From contig CP125320.1 of NCBI GenBank assembly GCA_030142985.1, positions 377,639-441,638 on the forward strand: DNA of 64,000 nucleotides, read 5' to 3'. The notes under the pieces are model-generated. The model saw only the letters and a program-made list of their open reading frames with translations, was not told the DNA's origin and made no database searches. A program made the position numbers and the translations under genes. The stretch is from Candidatus Ruthturnera sp. Tsphm01. GTDB taxonomy: Bacteria; Pseudomonadota; Gammaproteobacteria; PS1; Pseudothioglobaceae. This document shows positions 60,501-64,000 of the stretch, one piece after another (position 1 is the stretch's first letter; every line of letters starts with the position of its first letter).

Positions 60501-63500
60501 GCCTGATGGCAGAACTAATGCAAATGACTTCACTCCTCAAATAACAGAATTGGGTGGAAAAAATGGAGCCTTTGTCGTCACTTGGTCTGGTTTAGGCGCT
60601 AATGACAATGATCGTTCTATTTTTATACAGAGGTTTGATGTTGATGGTCCTAGTGGGGGCACTGTTGAAATTGAGCCTGATAACATCCCTTATGGAGATG
60701 ACTTAGACCCTCAAACAGAAGCAGTGGGTGCATATGGAGAGTTTGTCGTCACTTGGAGAGGTCTAGACAATGATGGGGATACCTCTATTTTTGTGCAGAA
60801 GTTTAATGCTGATGGCACTAAGAGCGTTATTATCCTAGAGACTCCAACCATTAACTCAGTATCAAATGATAACATTATCAATGCAGAAGAGAACGCAGCA
60901 GGTTTTGATTTAACTGGTACAGGTAAATCTGGTAATATTATTACCGTTTCAGGATTTGAAGCTGGTGTGGATGACAAAAAAGCACTCGTTGCTACAGATG
61001 GCACTTGGTCAATTGCAATTGTTGATGAAGATTTGGCTGATAATGGCTCAAACACTTTAACAGCAACACAAACAGAAACATCAGGCGTCACAAGTCCTGC
61101 TGCAACTATAACAATCACCACAGATTTAATTGCACCAAAAAACCTATTGGTTTATTATCTAATAACTAATGAGTTAACCCCAACCATAAAAGGTGTACTC
61201 ACACTCACTGATGGTGAAAGCGTAAGCGTAAGCGTGAGCGTTAATGGCGCAATCTATGATAATGTAGAGGTGATAGGCAATATCTGGTCAGTTGACACAG
61301 AAACAGTCACACCTTCATCAGGAACATTGGGAACTTTTGTAAATGGACAAAGCTATGACATTGTTGCAACCGTAACAGACGTAGCTGGAAATAGCGATAT
61401 CTTAAGCAATGAGTTGATTTTTGATACCACAGCCCCAGACGCTCCAACCATTAACTCAGTCTCAGGTGATAACCTTATCAATGCAGCTGAGAACGCAGCA
61501 GGTTTTAATCTAACTGGTACAGGTGAAGCTGGTAATTTTATTACTGTTTCAGGATTTGAAGCTGGTGTGAGTAACAAAAAAGTAGGCGTTGCTGAAGATG
61601 GCACTTGGTCAATTGCAATTGTTGACACAGATTTGGCTGATAATGGCTCAAACACTTTAATAGTAACAGATACAGACCGAGCAGGCAACATAAGCCCTGC
61701 TGCAACTATAACAATCACCACAGATTTAATTGCACCAACAACCCCAAGCGTTGATAGTCTAACAACTAATGATTTAACCCCAACTATAACAGGTAGAGCT
61801 ACACTGACTGATGGTGGAACCTTAAGCGTAAGTGTTAATGGTGCAATCTATGACAATGTAGAGGTGATAGGCAATGCTTGGTTAATTGACACAGAAACAG
61901 CAACACCTTCATCAGGAGTATTGGAAGCATTTGTAGATGGACAAAGTTATGACATTATTGCAATTGCAACAGACGCAGCTGGTAATAGTGCAAGCGATGA
62001 CTCAAACAATGAGTTGACTATTGATAGTACAACCTCAAACGCTCCAACCATTGACTCAGTCTCAGATGATGACCTTATCAATGCAGCTGAGAACGCAGCA
62101 GGTTTTAATCTAACTGGTACAGGTGAAGTTGGTAGTACTATTATTGTTTCAGGATTTGAAACTGGTGTGGCTGACAAAACAACAACCGTTGCTGCAGATG
62201 GCACTTGGTTAATTGCAATTGTTGATACAGATTTAGCTGATAATGGCTCAAATACTTTAAAAGCAACACAAACAGACTCAGTAGGCAACACAAGCCCTGC
62301 TGCAACTAAAACAATCACCACAGATTTAATTGCACCAACAACCCCAAGCGTTGATAGTCTAACAACTAATGATTTAACCCCAACTATAACAGGTAGAGCT
62401 ACACTGACTGATGGTGAAACCTTAAGCGTAAGTGTTAATGGTGCAATCTATGACAATGTAGAGGTGATAGGCAATGCTTGGTTAATTGACACAGAAACAG
62501 CAACACCTTCATCAGGAGTATTGGAAGCATTTGTAGATGGACAAAGTTATGACATTATTGCAATTGCAACAGACGCAGCTGGTAATAGTGCAAGCGATGA
62601 CTCAAACAATGAGTTGACTATTGATAGTACAGCCTCAAACGCTCCAACCATTAACTCAGTCTCAGATGATGACCTTATCAATGCAGCTGAGAACGCAGCA
62701 GGTTTTAATCTAACTGGTACAGGTGAAGTTGGTAGTACTATTACTGTTTCAGGATTTGAAACTGGTGTGGGTGACAAAACAACAAGCGTTGCTGTAGATG
62801 GCACTTGGTCAATTGCAATTGTTGATACAGATTTAGCTGATAATGGCTCAAATACTTTAAAAGCAACACAAACAGACTCAGTAGGCAACACAAGCCCTGC
62901 TGCAACTAAAACAATCACCACAGATTTAATTGCACCAACAACCCCAAGCGTTGATAGTCTAACAACTAATGATTTAACCCCAACTATAACAGGTACAGCC
63001 ACACTGACTGATGGTGAAACCTTAAGCGTAATTGTTAATGGTGCAATCTATGACAATGTGCAGGTGATAAGCCATACTTGGTTAATTAACACAGAAACAG
63101 CAATACCTTCATCAGGAATGTTGGGTTTTTTTGTAGAAGGACAAAGCTATGATGTTGTTGCAACTGTAACAGACGCAGCTGGTAATAGCATAAGCGATAA
63201 CTCAAGAAATGAGTTGGGTATTGATAATAGAATAGTAAAAGGCACACCTGAAAGTGACACCTTGCACGGCACCAGTAGAAACGATTCTATTACAGGGTTT
63301 GAAGGTGATGATATTCTTACAGGGAATGGTGGTGCTGATACTTTCTTTTACTATTCAGTAGATGATGGTAATGATATTATTACTGACTTTGTGATTGGTG
63401 GTGGTGATGGTGATAAGCTTGATATACATTTTGTACTTCAGGATGCGACGAGTGACACTTTGGCTAACTTTATTGAAGTCATAGATAGTAATGGCGCTGA

Positions 63501-63651
63501 TGATGGCGGTGATATTCTTATTAATATTGATGCTGATGGCGGTAGTAATTTTGCAGATCCAGATGTTATTATCACTTTAACAGATGCAGGTATTGCTGGT
63601 GCTGAAACAACACTAGCGGCTATGATAGCAGCTGATAGTATTGTGATTTAA
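23983..63651 (+). CDS. Giant type I-secreted repetitive adhesin (13,222 residues, Ig-like/RTX)
   Basis: One uninterrupted frame, product about 1.3 MDa. Order of parts: N-terminal Bap/Lap-like module (1-184); about 56 tandem pairs of Ig-like domains (185-11,415); a divergent Ig-like domain; a discoidin-like module (about 11,545-11,706); one Ig-like domain; eight repeats of about 58 residues (11,825-12,286); several further Ig-like domains; RTX-type nonapeptides and a type I secretion target domain (about 13,083-13,222). There is no signal peptide, as expected for export by an ABC/MFP/TolC-type system from the C-terminal signal. Family knowledge (LapA, BapA, SiiE, RTX adhesins) supports a surface adhesin anchored at its N terminus; the ligand is unknown. 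Cysteines are seen only in the N-terminal module and in six CATC modules. It has its own candidate promoter and no secretion genes beside it. Confidence 0.95.
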   Translation: MKANNAQTPTQLKALQAKAQVLSQTLNKEVIVVTKGEQHVKVKPGYAYELSIKDGEILIKDFDLIAKKVGEDLEVLLPNDTSVVFDGYFEVCASDLSCLVSLPSEGGMYHVLEGNFVVLADGSEIVHFYGDETALLAISNNQPMLFSESFSEVYLSGGFSPLTLISGLSIAALTGSGGSATTIYLSVDSLITNDLTPTITGTATLTNGETLSVSVNGASYNNVQVINNVWSIDTGAKTPSLGTLGAFVDGQSYDIVATVTDAAGNSISDNSNNELTIDTTAPGAPTINTVSNDNLINAAENAAGFDLTGTGEAGSTIIVSGFEAGVADKTTSVAEDGTWSIAIVDTDLADNGSNTLTATQTDSVGNTSPAATRTITTDLIAPTTPSVDSLTTNDLTPTITGTATLTNGETLSVSVNGASYNNVQVINNVWSIDTGAKTPSSGTLGAFVDGQSYDIVATVTDAAGNSISDNSNNELTIDTTAPGAPTINTVSNDNLINAAENAAGFNLTGTGEVGSTIIVSGFETGVADKTTSVAVDGTWSIAIVDADLADNGSNTLKATQTDSVGNTSPAATRTITTDLIAPTTPSVDSLTTNDLTPTITGTATLTNGETLSVSVNGAIYDNVEVIGNAWSIDTETKTPSSGVLGAFVDGQSYDIVATVTDVAGNSASDNSINELTIDNTASNAPTIDSVSNDDLINAAENAAGFNLTGTGEVGSTIIVSGFETGVADKTTSVAVDGTWSIAIVDADLADNGSNTLTATQTDSVGNTSPAATRTITIDLIAPTTPSVDSLTTNDLTPTITGTATLTNGETLSVSVNGAIYDNVEVIGNAWSIDTETKTPSSGVLGAFVDGQSYDIVATVTDVAGNSASDNSINELTIDNTASNAPTIDSVSNDDLINAAENAAGFNLTGTGEVGSTIIVSGFETGVADKTTSVAVDGTWSIAIVDADLADNGSNTLTATQTDSVGNTSPAATRTITIDLIAPTTPSVDSLTTNDLTPTITGTATLTNGETLSVSVNGAIYDNVEVIGNAWSIDTETKTPSSGVLGAFVDGQSYDIVATVTDVAGNSASDNSINELTIDNTASNAPTIDSVSNDDLINAAENAAGFNLTGTGEVGSTIIVSGFETGVADKTTSVAVDGTWSIAIVDADLADNGSNTLTATQTDSVGNTSPAATRTITIDLIAPTTPSVDSLTTNDLTPTITGTATLTNGETLSVSVNGAIYDNVEVIGNAWSIDTETKTPSSGVLGAFVDGQSYDIVATVTDVAGNSVSDNSINELTIDNTASNAPTIDSVSNDDLINAAENAAGFNLTGTGEVGSTIIVSGFETGVADKTTSVAVDGTWSIAIVDADLADNGSNTLTATQTDSVGNTSPAATRTITIDLIAPTTPSVDSLTTNDLTPTITGTATLTNGETLSVSVNGAIYDNVEVIGNAWSIDTETKTPSSGVLGAFVDGQSYDIVATVTDVAGNSASDNSINELTIDNTASNAPTIDSVSNDDLINAAENAAGFNLTGTGEVGSTIIVSGFETGVADKTTSVAVDGTWSIAIVDADLADNGSNTLTATQTDSVGNTSPAATRTITIDLIAPTTPSVDSLTTNDLTPTITGTATLTNGETLSVSVNGAIYDNVEVIGNAWSIDTETKTPSSGVLGAFVDGQSYDIVATVTDVAGNSASDNSINELTIDNTASNAPTIDSVSNDDLINAAENAAGFNLTGTGEVGSTIIVSGFETGVADKTTSVAVDGTWSIAIVDADLADNGSNTLTATQTDSVGNTSPAATRTITTDLIAPTTPSVDSLTTNDLTPTITGTATLTNGETLSVSVNGAIYDNVEVIGNAWSIDTETKTPSSGVLGAFVDGQSYDIVATVTDVAGNSASDNSINELTIDNTASNAPTIDSVSNDDLINAAENAAGFNLTGTGEVGSTIIVSGFETGVADKTTSVAVDGTWSIAIVDADLADNGSNTLTATQTDSVGNTSPAATRTITIDLIAPTTPSVDSLTTNDLTPTITGTATLTNGETLSVSVNGAIYDNVEVIGNAWSIDTETKTPSSGALGAFVNGQSYDIVATVTDVAGNSASDNSINELTIDNPASNAPIINKVSNDNLINAEENAAGFNLTGTGEVGSTIIVSGFETGVADKTTSVAVDGTWSIAIVDADLADNGSNTLTATQTDSVGNTSPAATRTITTDLIAPTTPSVDSLTTNDLTPTITGTATLTNGETLSVSVNGAIYDNVEVTGNAWSIDTETKTPSSGALGAFVDGQSYDIVATVTDVAGNSASDDSINELTIDNTASNAPTIDSVSDDDLINAAENAAGFNLTGTGEVGDFITVSGFEAGVADKTTSVAEDGTWSIAIVDTDLADNGSNTLTATQTDSVGNTSPAATRTITTDLIAPTTPSVDSLTTNDLTPTITGTATLADGETLSVSVNGAIYDNVEVIGNAWSIDTETKTPSSGALGAFVDGQSYDIVATVTDVAGNSASDNSINELTIDNTASNAPTIDSVSDDDLINAAENAAGFNLTGTGEVGNTIIVSGFEAGVADKTTSVAEDGTWSIAIVDTDLADNGSNTLTATQTDSVGNTSPAATRTITTDLIAPTTPSVDSLTTNDLTPTITGTATLTDGETLSVSVNGAIYDNVEVTGNAWSIDTETKTPSSRVLGAFVDGQSYDIVATVTDVAGNSASDNSINELTIDNTASNAPTIDSVSNDDLINAAENAAGFNLTGTGEVGSTIIVSGFETGVADKTTSVAVDGTWSIAIVDADLADNGSNTLTATQTDSVGNTSPAATRTITIDLIAPTTPSVDSLTTNDLTPTITGTATLTNGETLSVSVNGAIYDNVEVIGNAWSIDTETKTPSSGALGAFVDGQSYDIVATVTDVAGNSASDNSINELTIDNTASNAPTIDSVSDDDLINAAENAAGFNLTGTGEVGDFITVSGFEAGVADKTTSVAEDGTWSIAIVDTDLADNGSNTLTATQTDSVGNTSPAATRTITTDLIAPTTPSVDSLTTNDLTPTITGTATLADGETLSVIVNGAIYDNVEVIGNAWSIDTETKTPSSGVLGAFVDGQSYDIVATVTDVAGNSARDNSINELTIDNTASNAPIINKVSNDNLINAAENAAGFNLTGTGEVGDFITVSGFEAGVADKTTSVAEDGTWSIAIVDTDLADNGSNTLTATQTDSVGNTSPAATITITTDLIAPTTPSVDSLTTNDLTPTITGTATLTDGETLSVSVNGAIYDNVEVTGNAWSIDTETKTPSSGVLGAFVDGQSYNIIAIATDAAGNSARDNSINELTIDNTASNAPTIDSVSDDDLINAEENAAGFNLTGTGEIGSTITVSGFETGVDDKTTSVAVDGTWSIAIVDTDLADNGSNTLTATQTDSVGNTSPAATRTITTDLIAQYSPIVDGPTISNSLSIFIGGIAWIDEGDTLSVSVNGATYNDVQVINHGWNIDIQTAIPSSGVLGAFVDGQSYDVVATVTDAAGNSASDNTINELIIDDTAPDVIVPGAPIINKVSNDNLINAEENAAGFNLTGTAYASYTGYANRFDIVTVSGFKGGDEKAAFINEDRTWSFAITDEDLFDNASTTLTVVQRVKPCATCDYVQSPVATITITTDLIAPTTPSVDSLTTNDLTPTITGTATLTDGETLSVSVNGAIYDNVEVTGNAWSIDTETKTPSSGVLEAFVNGQSYNIIAIATDAAGNSARDNSINELTIDNTASNAPTIDSVSDDDLINAAENAAGFDLTGTGEAGNTIIVSGFEAGVADKTTSVAADGTWLIAIVDADLADNGSNTLTATQTDSVGNTSPAATRTITTDLIAPTAPSVDSLIVNGLSLPTITGFATLADGETLSVSVNGANYNNVQVIGNTWILYTHSTKPSSGMLGFFVDGQSYDIVATVTDAAGNSASDNTTNELTIDSTASDVPDTPNAPTISSVSGDNLINAAENAAGFDLTGTGEAGNTIIVSGFEAGVADKTTTVAADGTWSITIVDADLADNGSNTLTAVQVNSEGIPSPLATITITTDLIAPTAPSVDSLTTNDLTPTITGRATLTDGETLSVIVNGAIYDNVEVIGNAWSIDTETKTPSSGVLEAFVDGQSYNIVAIATDAAGNSARDNSNNELTIDNTASNAPTIDSVSDDDLINAAENAAGFNLTGTGEVGDFITVSGFEAGVADKTTSVAEDGTWSIAIVDTDLADNGSNTLTVTQTDLAGNTSPAATITITTDLIAPTAPSVDSLTTNDLTPTITGTATLADGETLSVSVNGAIYDNVEVIGNAWSIDTETKTPSSGALGAFVDGQSYDIVATVTDVAGNSASDNSINELTIDNTASNAPTIDSVSDDDLINAAENAAGFNLTGTGEVGDFITVSGFEAGVADKTTSVAEDGTWSIAIVDTDLADNGSNTLTATQTDSVGNTSPAATRTITTDLIAPTTPSVDSLTTNDLTPTITGTATLADGETLSVIVNGAIYDNVEVIGNAWSIDTETKTPSSGVLGAFVDGQSYDIVATVTDVAGNSARDNSINELTIDNTASNAPIINKVSNDNLINAAENAAGFNLTGTGEVGDFITVSGFEAGVADKTTSVAEDGTWSIAIVDTDLADNGSNTLTATQTDSVGNTSPAATITITTDLIAPTTPSVDSLTTNDLTPTITGTATLTDGETLSVSVNGAIYDNVEVTGNAWSIDTETKTPSSGVLGAFVDGQSYNIIAIATDAAGNSARDNSINELTIDNTASNAPTIDSVSDDDLINAEENAAGFNLTGTGEIGNTITVSGFETGVDDKTTSVAVDGTWSIAIVDTDLADNGSNTLTATQTDSVGNTSPAATRTITTDLIAQYSPIVDGPTISNSLSIFIGGIAWIDEGDTLSVSVNGATYNDVQVINHGWNIDIQTAIPSSGVLGAFVDGQSYDVVATVTDAAGNSASDNTINELVIDDTAPDVIVPGAPIINKVSNDNLINAEENAAGFNLTGTAYASYTGYANRFDIVTVSGFKGGDEKAAFINEDRTWSFAITDEDLFDNASTTLTVVQRVKPCATCDYVQSPVATITITTDLIAPTTPSVDSLTTNDLTPTITGTATLTDGETLSVSVNGAIYDNVEVTGNAWSIDTETKTPSSGVLEAFVNGQSYNIIAIATDAAGNSARDNSINELTIDNTASNAPTIDSVSDDDLINAAENAAGFDLTGTGEAGNTIIVSGFEAGVADKTTSVAADGTWLIAIVDADLADNGSNTLTATQTDSVGNTSPAATRTITTDLIAPTAPSVDSLIVNGLSLPTITGFATLADGETLSVSVNGANYNNVQVIGNTWILYTHSTKPSSGMLGFFVDGQSYDIVATVTDAAGNSASDNTTNELTIDSTASDVPDTPNAPTISSVSGDNLINAAENAAGFDLTGTGEAGNTIIVSGFEAGVADKTTTVAADGTWSITIVDADLADNGSNTLTAVQVNSEGIPSPLATITITTDLIAPTAPSVDSLTTNDLTPTITGRATLTDGETLSVIVNGAIYDNVEVIGNAWSIDTETKTPSSGVLEAFVDGQSYNIVAIATDAAGNSARDNSNNELTIDNTASNAPTIDSVSDDDLINAAENAAGFNLTGTGEVGDFITVSGFEAGVADKTTSVAEDGTWSIAIVDTDLADNGSNTLTVTQTDLAGNTSPAATITITTDLIAPTAPSVDSLTTNDLTPTITGTATLADGETLSVSVNGAIYDNVEVIGNAWSIDTETKTPSSGALGAFVDGQSYDIVATVTDVAGNSASDNSINELTIDNTASNAPTIDSVSDDDLINAAENAAGFNLTGTGEVGDFITVSGFEAGVADKTTSVAEDGTWSIAIVDTDLADNGSNTLTATQTDSVGNTSPAATRTITTDLIAPTTPSVDSLTTNDLTPTITGTATLADGETLSVIVNGAIYDNVEVIGNAWSIDTETKTPSSGVLGAFVDGQSYDIVATVTDVAGNSARDNSINELTIDNTASNAPIINKVSNDNLINAAENAAGFNLTGTGEVGDFITVSGFEAGVADKTTSVAEDGTWSIAIVDTDLADNGSNTLTATQTDSVGNTSPAATITITTDLIAPTTPSVDSLTTNDLTPTITGTATLTDGETLSVSVNGAIYDNVEVTGNAWSIDTETKTPSSGVLGAFVDGQSYNIIAIATDAAGNSARDNSINELTIDNTASNAPTIDSVSDDDLINAAENTAGFNLTGTGEVGNTIIVSGFEAGVADKTTSVAEDGTWSIAIVDTDLADNGSNTLTATQTDSVGNTSPAATRTITTDLIAPTTPSVDSLTTNDLTPTITGTATLADGETLSVIVNGAIYDNVEVIGNAWSIDTETKTPSSGVLGAFVDGQSYDIVATVTDVAGNSARDNSINELTIDNTASNAPTIDSVSNDDLINAAENAAGFNLTGTGEVGSTIIVSGFETGVADKTTSVAVDGTWSIAIVDADLADNGSNTLKATQTDSVGNTSPAATKTITTDLIAPTTPSVDSLTTNDLTPTITGRATLTNGETLSVSVNGAIYDNVEVIGNAWSIDTETKTPSSGVLGAFVDGQSYDIVATVTDVAGNSARDNSINELTIDNTASNAPIINKVSNDNLINAEENAAGFNLTGTGEVGDFITVSGFEAGVADKTTSVAEDGTWSIAIVDTDLADNGSNTLTATQTDSVGNTSPAATITITTDLIAPTTPSVDSLTTNDLTPTITGTATLTNGETLSVSVNGAIYDNVEVIGNAWSIDTETKTPSSGVLGAFVDGQSYDIVATVTDVAGNSVSDNSINELTIDNTASNAPTIDSVSNDDLINAAENAAGFNLTGTGEIGSTITVSGFETGVDDKTTSVAVDGTWSIAIVDTDLADNGSNTLTATQTDSVGNTSPAATRTITTDLIAQYSPIVDGPTISNSLSIFIGGIAWIDEGDTLSVSVNGATYNDVQVINHGWNIDIQTAIPSSGVLGAFVDGQSYDVVATVTDAAGNSASDNTINELVIDDTAPDVIVPGAPIINKVSNDNLINAEENAAGFNLTGTAYASYTGYANRFDIVTVSGFKGGDEKAAFINEDRTWSFAITDEDLFDNASTTLTVVQRVKPCATCDYVQSPVATITITTDLIAPTTPSVDSLTTNDLTPTITGTATLTDGETLSVSVNGAIYDNVEVTGNAWSIDTETKTPSSGVLEAFVNGQSYNIIAIATDAAGNSARDNSINELTIDNTASNAPTIDSVSDDDLINAEENAAGFNLTGTGEVGSTITVSGFETGVADKTTSVAVDGTWSIAIVDTDLADNGSNTLTATQTDSVGNTSPAATRTITTDLIAPIDGVYVNNLITNNLTPTITGSSATLADGETLSVSVNGAIYDNVQVISHTWLINTETAIPSSGILEAFVDGQSYDIVATVTDAAGNSASDNTTNELTIDSTASDVPDTPNAPTISSVSGDNLINAAENVAGFDLTGTGEAGNTIIVSGFEAGVADKTTTVAADGTWSITIVDADLADNGSNTLTAVQVNSEGIPSPLATITITTDLIAPTAPSVDSLTTNDLTPTITGRATLTDGETLSVIVNGAIYDNVEVIGNAWSIDTETKTPSSGVLEAFVDGQSYNIVAIATDAAGNSARDNSNNELTIDTTAPGAPTINTVSNDNLINAAENAAGFHITGTGEAGSTIIASGFEAGMAVTSVAEDGAWTIIIFNGNLKFADNGSNTLTITQRDRAGNTSPAATITITTDLIAPTTPSVDSLTTNDLTPTITGTATLADGETLSVSVNGAIYDNVEVIGNAWSIDTETKTPSSGALEAFVNGQSYDIVATVTDVAGNSASDDSINELTIDIPAPDAPTIDSVSDDDLINAAENVAGFDLTGTGEAGNTIIVSGFEAGVADKTTTVAADGTWSITIVDADLADNGSNTLTATQIDSVGNTSPAATRTITTDLIAPINLLVYYLTTNELTPTIKGVLTLTDGESVSVSVSVNGAIYDNVEVIGNIWSVDTETVTPSSGTLGTFVNGQSYDIVATVTDVAGNSDILSNELIFDTTAPDAPAINSVSGDNLINAAENAAGFNLTGTGEAGNFITVSGFEAGVSNKKVGVAEDGTWSIAIVDTDLADNGSNTLIVTDTDRAGNISPAATITITTDLIAPTTPSVDSLTTNDLTPTITGRATLTDGGTLSVSVNGAIYDNVEVIGNAWLIDTETATPSSGVLEAFVDGQSYDIIAIATDAAGNSASDDSNNELTIDSTTSNAPTIDSVSDDDLINAAENAAGFNLTGTGEVGSTIIVSGFETGVADKTTTVAADGTWLIAIVDTDLADNGSNTLKATQTDSVGNTSPAATKTITTDLIAPTTPSVDSLTTNDLTPTITGRATLTDGETLSVSVNGAIYDNVEVIGNAWLIDTETATPSSGVLEAFVDGQSYDIIAIATDAAGNSASDDSNNELTIDSTASNAPTINSVSDDDLINAAENAAGFNLTGTGEVGSTITVSGFETGVGDKTTSVAVDGTWSIAIVDTDLADNGSNTLKATQTDSVGNTSPAATKTITTDLIAPTTPSVDSLTTNDLTPTITGRATLTDGGTLSVSVNGAIYDNVEVIGNAWSIDTETKTPSSGALGAFVNGQSYDIVATVTDVAGNSARDNSINELTIDNTASNAPTIDSVSDDDLINAAENAAGFNLTGTGEVGSTIIVSGFEAGVADKTTSVAEDGTWSIAIVDTDLADNGSNTLTATQTDSVGNTSPAATRTITTDLIAPTAPSVDSLTTNDLTPTITGTATLADGETLSVSVNGAIYDNVEVIGNAWLIDTETATPSSGVLEAFVDGQSYDIIAIATDAAGNSASDDSNNELTIDSTASNAPTIDSVSDDDLINAEENAAGFNLTGTGEVGSTITVSGFETGVADKTTSVAVDGTWSIAIVDTDLADNGSNTLKATQTDSVGNTSPAATKTITTDLIAPIDGVYVNNLITNNLTPTITGSSATLADGETLSVSVNGAIYDNVQVISHTWLINTETAIPSSGILEAFVDGQSYDIVATVTDAAGNSASDNSINELTIDSTASDVPDTPNAPTISSVSGDNLINAAENVAGFDLTGTGEGNNLVIVSGFEVGVADKEIIVAADGTWSITIVDADLADNGSNTLTAVQLNSKGIPSPAATITITTDLIAPTTPSVDSLTTNDLTPTITGTATLTDGETLSVIVNGAIYDNVQVISHTWLINTETAIPSSGMLGFFVEGQSYDVVATVTDAAGNSASDNSINELTIDNTAPDAPTINSVSGDNLINAAENAAGFNLTGTGEAGNFITVSGFEAGVADKTTSVAEDGTWSIAIVDTDLADNGSNTLTAVQLNSKGIPSPAATITITTDLIAPTTPSVDSLTTNDLTPTITGRATLTDGETLSVSVNGAIYDNVEVIGNAWLIDTETATPSSGVLEAFVDGQSYDIIAIATDAAGNSASDDSINELTIDNTVSNAPTIDSVSDDDLINAEENAAGFDLTGTGEAGNTIIVSGFETGVADKTTSVAVDGTWLIAIVDTDLADNGSNTLTATQTDSVGNTSPAATITITTDLIAPTTPSVDSLTTNDLTPTITGTATLTDGETLSVSVNGAIYDNVEVIGNAWSIDTETKTPSSGVLGAFVDGQSYDIVATVTDVAGNSASDNSINELTIDNTASNAPTIDSVSDDDLINAAENTAGFNLTGTGEVGDFITVSGFEAGVADKTTSVAVDGTWSIAIVDTDLADNGSNTLTVTQTDLAGNTSPAATKTITTDLIAPTTPSVDSLTTNDLTPTITGTATLTDGETLSVSVNGAIYDNVEVTGNAWSIDTETKTPSSGALGAFVNGQSYDIVATVTDVAGNSASDNSINELTIDNPASNAPIINKVSNDNLINAEENAAGFNLTGTGEIGSTITVSGFETGVNDKTTSVAVDGTWSIAIVDTDLADNGSNTLTATQTDSVGNTSLAATITITTDLIAPTTPSVDSLTTNDLTPTITGTATLTDGETLSVSVNGAIYDNVEVIGNAWSIDTETKTPSSGVLGAFVDGQSYDIVATVTDVAGNSARDNSINELTIDNTASNAPTIDSVSDDDLINAEENAAGFNLTGTGEVGSTITVSGFETGVADKTTSVAVDGTWSIAIVDTDLADNGSNTLTATQTDSVGNTSPAATRTITTDLIAQSSPIVDGPTISNSLSIFIGGIAWIDEGDTLSVSVNGATYNDVQVINHGWNIDIQTAIPSSGVLGAFVDGQSYDVVATVTDAAGNSASDNTINELVIDDTAPDVIVPGAPIINKVSNDNLINAEENAAGFNLTGTAYASYTGYANRFDIVTVSGFKGGDEKAAFINEDRTWSFAITDEDLFDNASTTLTVVQRVKPCATCDYVQSPVATITITTDLIAPTAPSVDSLTTNDLTPTITGTATLTDGETLSVIVNGAIYDNVEVIGNAWSIDTETKTPSSGVLEAFVDGQSYDIVATVTDVAGNSARDNSINELTIDNTASNAPTIDSVSDDDLINAEENAAGFNLTGTGEIGSTITVSGFETGVDDKTTSVAVDGTWSIAIVDTDLADNGSNTLTATQTDSVGNTSPAATRTITTDLIAQYSPIVDGPTISNSLSIFIGGIAWIDEGDTLSVSVNGATYNDVQVINHGWNIDIQTAIPSSGVLGAFVDGQSYDVVATVTDAAGNSASDNTINELIIDDTAPDVIVPGAPIINKVSNDNLINAEENAAGFNLTGTAYASYTGYANRFDIVTVSGFKGGDEKAAFINEDRTWSIAITDEDLFDNASTTLTVVQRVKPCATCDYVQSPVATITITTDLIAPTAPSVDSLTTNDLTPTITGTATLTDGETLSVIVNGAIYDNVEVIGNAWSIDTETKTPSSGVLEAFVDGQSYDIVATVTDVAGNSARDNSNNELTIDNTASNAPTIDSVSDDDLINAEENAAGFNLTGTGEVGSTITVSGFETGVDDKTTSVAVDGTWSIAIVDTDLADNGSNTLTATQTDSVGNTSPAATRTITTDLIAQSSPIVDGPTISNSLSIFIGGIAWIDEGDTLSVSVNGATYNDVQVINHGWAIDIQTAIPSSGVLGAFVDGQSYDVVATVTDAAGNSASDNTINELIIDDTAPDVIVPGAPIINKVSNDNLINAEENAAGFNLTGTAYASYTGYANRFDIVTVSGFKGGDEKAAFINEDRTWSIAITDEDLFDNASTTLTVVQRVKPCATCDYVQSPVATITITTDLIAPTAPSVDSLTTNDLTPTITGTATLTDGETLSVIVNGAIYDNVEVIGNAWSIDTETKTPSSGVLEAFVDGQSYDIVATVTDVAGNSARDNSNNELTIDNTASNAPTIDSVSDDDLINAEENAAGFNLTGTGEVGSTITVSGFETGVADKTTSVAEDGTWSIAIVDTDLADNGSNTLTVTQTDLAGNTSPAATRTITTDLIAPTAPSVDSLTTNDLTPTITGTATLTDGETLSVSVNGAIYDNVEVIGNAWLIDTETATPSSGVLEAFVDGQSYDIVATATDVAGNSASDDPINELTIDSTVPLVASVTISGLDSLNNEKTTKLRLGDKVKVSIQMSEDVSVDTTGGSPTYTINVDNVYKQATYDADLSSANTLVFTYTTEEGIDDTSGGITADANMLNFNGGTIQNLVGNAISLSQVAMPVANDNLPDGITVIASGEAEENHLASNLIDGIVDYSNAELERYLGIGDKAVTLAYSEQLQANGVRIYWDAEAWQATPRKPTAFDVKIYTNSGDSEATETIAFTSLNWVENSALGSGVYYADLDFSGDKTFGKLDLIGSSEDVSKIYYHEVRLLINKNVVLTSEVAISDNLVSIDATVPDAPTIDSLIVNSLIAPTITGTATLADDETLSVSVNGASYNNVEVTDNTWSINTETKTPSSGILGAFVDGQSYDIVAIATDAAGNIARDNSSNELVINILKHVRTTTLVEPDGKTDGDDNGPQIAALGTDGAFVVTWVGIGANDNDRSIFVQRFKADGTKDGGSIEVEPYNLLNEDDIDPQIISLGTDGAFVVTWAGGDGVNSDTSIFVQKFDVDGAKDGLAIEIEPDGRTNAHDLRPQITALGTDGEFVVAWDGLGANDDDISIFVQKFDIHGNEDGGTIEIEPSTNNDKHDRYAQITALGTDGEFVVTWVGEGNVHSDTSIFMQKFKADGTKNGGTDEIEPSTNDAGNDYDHQTTALGSDGAFVVTWAGENLASSSDRSLFVQKFDVDGNKVGGSTEIGVDDQAYGTDRRPQIMSLSEYGAFVVTWIGLSSDDSDTSIYIQRFDVDGNKYGGTVEIEPDGRTNANDFTPQITELGGKNGAFVVTWSGLGANDNDRSIFIQRFDVDGPSGGTVEIEPDNIPYGDDLDPQTEAVGAYGEFVVTWRGLDNDGDTSIFVQKFNADGTKSVIILETPTINSVSNDNIINAEENAAGFDLTGTGKSGNIITVSGFEAGVDDKKALVATDGTWSIAIVDEDLADNGSNTLTATQTETSGVTSPAATITITTDLIAPKNLLVYYLITNELTPTIKGVLTLTDGESVSVSVSVNGAIYDNVEVIGNIWSVDTETVTPSSGTLGTFVNGQSYDIVATVTDVAGNSDILSNELIFDTTAPDAPTINSVSGDNLINAAENAAGFNLTGTGEAGNFITVSGFEAGVSNKKVGVAEDGTWSIAIVDTDLADNGSNTLIVTDTDRAGNISPAATITITTDLIAPTTPSVDSLTTNDLTPTITGRATLTDGGTLSVSVNGAIYDNVEVIGNAWLIDTETATPSSGVLEAFVDGQSYDIIAIATDAAGNSASDDSNNELTIDSTTSNAPTIDSVSDDDLINAAENAAGFNLTGTGEVGSTIIVSGFETGVADKTTTVAADGTWLIAIVDTDLADNGSNTLKATQTDSVGNTSPAATKTITTDLIAPTTPSVDSLTTNDLTPTITGRATLTDGETLSVSVNGAIYDNVEVIGNAWLIDTETATPSSGVLEAFVDGQSYDIIAIATDAAGNSASDDSNNELTIDSTASNAPTINSVSDDDLINAAENAAGFNLTGTGEVGSTITVSGFETGVGDKTTSVAVDGTWSIAIVDTDLADNGSNTLKATQTDSVGNTSPAATKTITTDLIAPTTPSVDSLTTNDLTPTITGTATLTDGETLSVIVNGAIYDNVQVISHTWLINTETAIPSSGMLGFFVEGQSYDVVATVTDAAGNSISDNSRNELGIDNRIVKGTPESDTLHGTSRNDSITGFEGDDILTGNGGADTFFYYSVDDGNDIITDFVIGGGDGDKLDIHFVLQDATSDTLANFIEVIDSNGADDGGDILINIDADGGSNFADPDVIITLTDAGIAGAETTLAAMIAADSIVI
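25741..30240 (+). repeat. Run of near-identical 600-bp units
   Basis: About seven consecutive 600-bp units in this stretch differ by only a few substitutions (for example C to T at 27782, and T to C at the ATA/ACA codon near 29312). Synonymous sites are as conserved as the others, so the copies are recent or kept alike by gene conversion, unlike the more varied units after about 30,240. Confidence 0.9.
32402..42425 (+). repeat. 4,275-bp tandem segmental duplication (2.3 copies)
   Basis: Copy 1 is 32402-36676, copy 2 is 36677-40951, and a partial third runs to about 42425. Each full copy holds seven A-B units, including one CATC module. Between copies 1 and 2 I found three substitutions (33596/37871, 33926/38201, 34411/38686). 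The period is a multiple of three, so the frame is kept. Confidence 0.9.
47551..49414 (+). repeat. Dispersed 1.86-kb duplication, first copy
   Basis: Matches 61132-62995 at a constant offset of 13,581 bases with few substitutions (for example 47872 G versus 61453 A). It begins at the NLLVYYL variant of domain A and covers three A-B units. Confidence 0.85.
53771..57775 (+). repeat. 1,254-bp tandem triplication carrying the CATC module
   Basis: A unit of 418 residues (one ordinary A-B pair plus the CATC-containing pair) occurs three times with 1,254-bp period, with a partial fourth. The copies differ at a few bases: the junction reads AQSS, AQYS and AQSS, and TTTGCAATT versus ATTGCAATT after the RTWS codons. 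Confidence 0.88.
58240..58614 (+). other. Divergent Ig-like domain in the giant adhesin
   Basis: About 125 residues starting [19 protein letters not shown], unlike domains A and [20 protein letters not shown] and [18 protein letters not shown] are typical of another bacterial Ig-like type found in large adhesins. It marks the end of the main A-B array. Confidence 0.6.
58615..59100 (+). other. Discoidin-like (F5/8 type C) candidate carbohydrate-binding module
   Basis: About 160 residues, single copy. The start ([16 protein letters not shown], then LASNLIDG) and later [19 protein letters not shown] and [14 protein letters not shown] follow the galactose-binding-like jelly-roll pattern of discoidin domains: the ligand-loop start, the NLIDG block, and the central VRIYW strand. 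Many such modules bind glycans. No long identity is claimed; the call rests on pattern. Confidence 0.55.
59455..60840 (+). repeat. Eight repeats of about 58 residues, beta-propeller-like
   Basis: Each repeat has the plan PDG-x-(N/D)-x-D, then PQI-x-ALGTDG-(A/E)-FVVTW-x-G, a variable Asp/Asn loop, then SIFVQ-(K/R)-FDVDGNK-x-GG-x-x-EIE. Eight copies fill residues 11,825-12,286. The four-strand spacing and the D-x-D loops resemble propeller blades with metal sites, as seen in other large RTX proteins. They are not related to domains A and B. Confidence 0.7.
61132..62995 (+). repeat. Dispersed 1.86-kb duplication, second copy
   Basis: Second copy of 47551-49414. At its right edge the sequence switches abruptly to match the unit near 51240 (variant [20 protein letters not shown]), a mosaic junction of the kind left by recombination between repeats. 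Confidence 0.85.
63229..63651 (+). other. C-terminal RTX nonapeptides and type I secretion target domain
   Basis: [20 protein letters not shown] and [16 protein letters not shown] contain GGxGxDx-like calcium-binding turns. Then [18 protein letters not shown] and a tail rich in small and hydrophobic residues ending DSIVI match the C-terminal target domain of type I-secreted adhesins (the VC_A0849-like subclass). Confidence 0.85.
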
Positions 63652-63663
63652 GTTGTTAATGAG

Positions 63664-64000
63664 ATTAAATCTCTCAATATAGGTATTCTGAGTTGGTTTT
63701 CCTGGCTGGATATATTTAAGCTCAATGTTACTTACTTGCGCCCAATCTTGTAATGCTTGGCCGATATACTCAGAGCCATTATCACTTGATTGAATTAGGT
63801 TTGCATCGCCATTCAACTAAATGCTCTAGTGATTGAATAACTCGTCTTGCTGGCAGTGATAAATCAGCATCGATATTTAACCCTTCTCAGTTGTAATCAT
63901 CCACCACATTAAAGGATATGAATATTACGTAGAGGTAACACCTAAGACAAATAAAATTATGAGTATTGTTGCCACTCGAAAAATAAAAAGTCCTGAAAGT
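63664..64000 (-). pseudogene. Decayed IS3-family transposase fragment (rve integrase core)
   Basis: On the minus strand, the translation gives FNVVDDYN, then GLNIDADLSLPARRVIQSLE and HLVEW, then SSDNGSEYI and [15 protein letters not shown], the second-Asp and Glu region of an IS3/IS407-type DDE integrase core. The frame is broken by a TGA at 63889-63887, where the family has Arg after DDYN, and by a one-base frameshift near 63790 just before SDNG. Similarity stops at about 63664, 13 bases past the adhesin stop codon, so the 3' end of the transposase is missing. Towards 64000 the sequence is too degenerate to read. Confidence 0.8.

Noticed and set aside
24738..63002. Dozens of antisense frames of about 124-157 codons spaced every 600 bp on the minus strand inside the giant gene
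   Set aside because: They repeat with the sense repeats, have no ribosome binding sites of their own and follow from the codon use of the sense frame; shadows, not genes.
63661..63673. GAGATT-A-AATCTC palindrome after the adhesin stop as a terminator
   Set aside because: The loop is one base and no T-run follows, so it cannot form a normal terminator hairpin.
63613..63816. Minus-strand 67-codon frame as an intact small gene
   Set aside because: It is the 3' part of the broken transposase and reads on into the adhesin stop region.
1..64000. tRNA, rRNA and riboswitch genes
   Set aside because: None seen by reading both strands; a covariance-model search could still find a small RNA that I cannot detect by eye.

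Overview
The window looks like chromosome of a low-GC gammaproteobacterium. Gene content and order (yggX, murJ, lpxA-fabZ-lpxD-bamA-rseP, pdxA-rsmA-apaG-apaH, ybeD-lipB-lipA) are gammaproteobacterial. The compact, AT-rich style, the remnants of insertion sequences and a giant secreted adhesin would fit the SUP05/Thioglobus group or a mussel thiotrophic symbiont. That placement is inference; no rRNA or sulfur-oxidation gene is present to settle it.

Layout. Positions 1-116 hold the end of what looks like an IS5-type element. From 155 to 8861 nine minus-strand genes form one tight cluster, transcribed DUF971 gene, rseP, bamA, lpxD, fabZ, lpxA, murJ, yggX, gmk: envelope biogenesis (outer-membrane protein assembly, lipid A, lipid II flippase) plus Fe-S and nucleotide housekeeping. 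dapF (8952-9788, plus) meets the minus-strand pdxA-rsmA-apaG-apaH cluster (9785-12680) with overlapping stop codons. An RND efflux operon (adaptor, pump, small exported protein; 12881-17854, plus) runs into lipoate genes ybeD-lipB-lipA (17851-19675, minus), again with overlapping stops. A four-gene plus-strand operon (19738-23736) encodes a MoxR-type AAA ATPase, an NnrS-like membrane protein, a hemerythrin-like protein and a metallopeptidase/VWA-like protein, suggesting nitric-oxide or metal-centre maintenance.

The rest of the window (23983-63651, 62% of it) is one open reading frame of 13,222 codons. It encodes a predicted type I-secreted adhesin of about 1.3 MDa. Its parts are an N-terminal Bap/Lap-like module, about 120 bacterial Ig-like domains arranged as a two-domain (200-residue, 600-bp) super-repeat, a discoidin-like insert, eight repeats of about 58 residues that resemble beta-propeller blades, more Ig-like pairs, and a C-terminal RTX/type I secretion signal. 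The repeat array is itself layered: near-identical 600-bp tandem copies, a 4,275-bp tandem segmental duplication, a 1,254-bp triplication and a 1.86-kb dispersed duplication, all in frame. This points to recent, ongoing rearrangement under selection for an open frame. The gene is bordered upstream by a solitary IS-like terminal repeat (23739-23753) and downstream by a decayed IS3-type transposase (63664-64000). No type I secretion transporter genes lie in the window.
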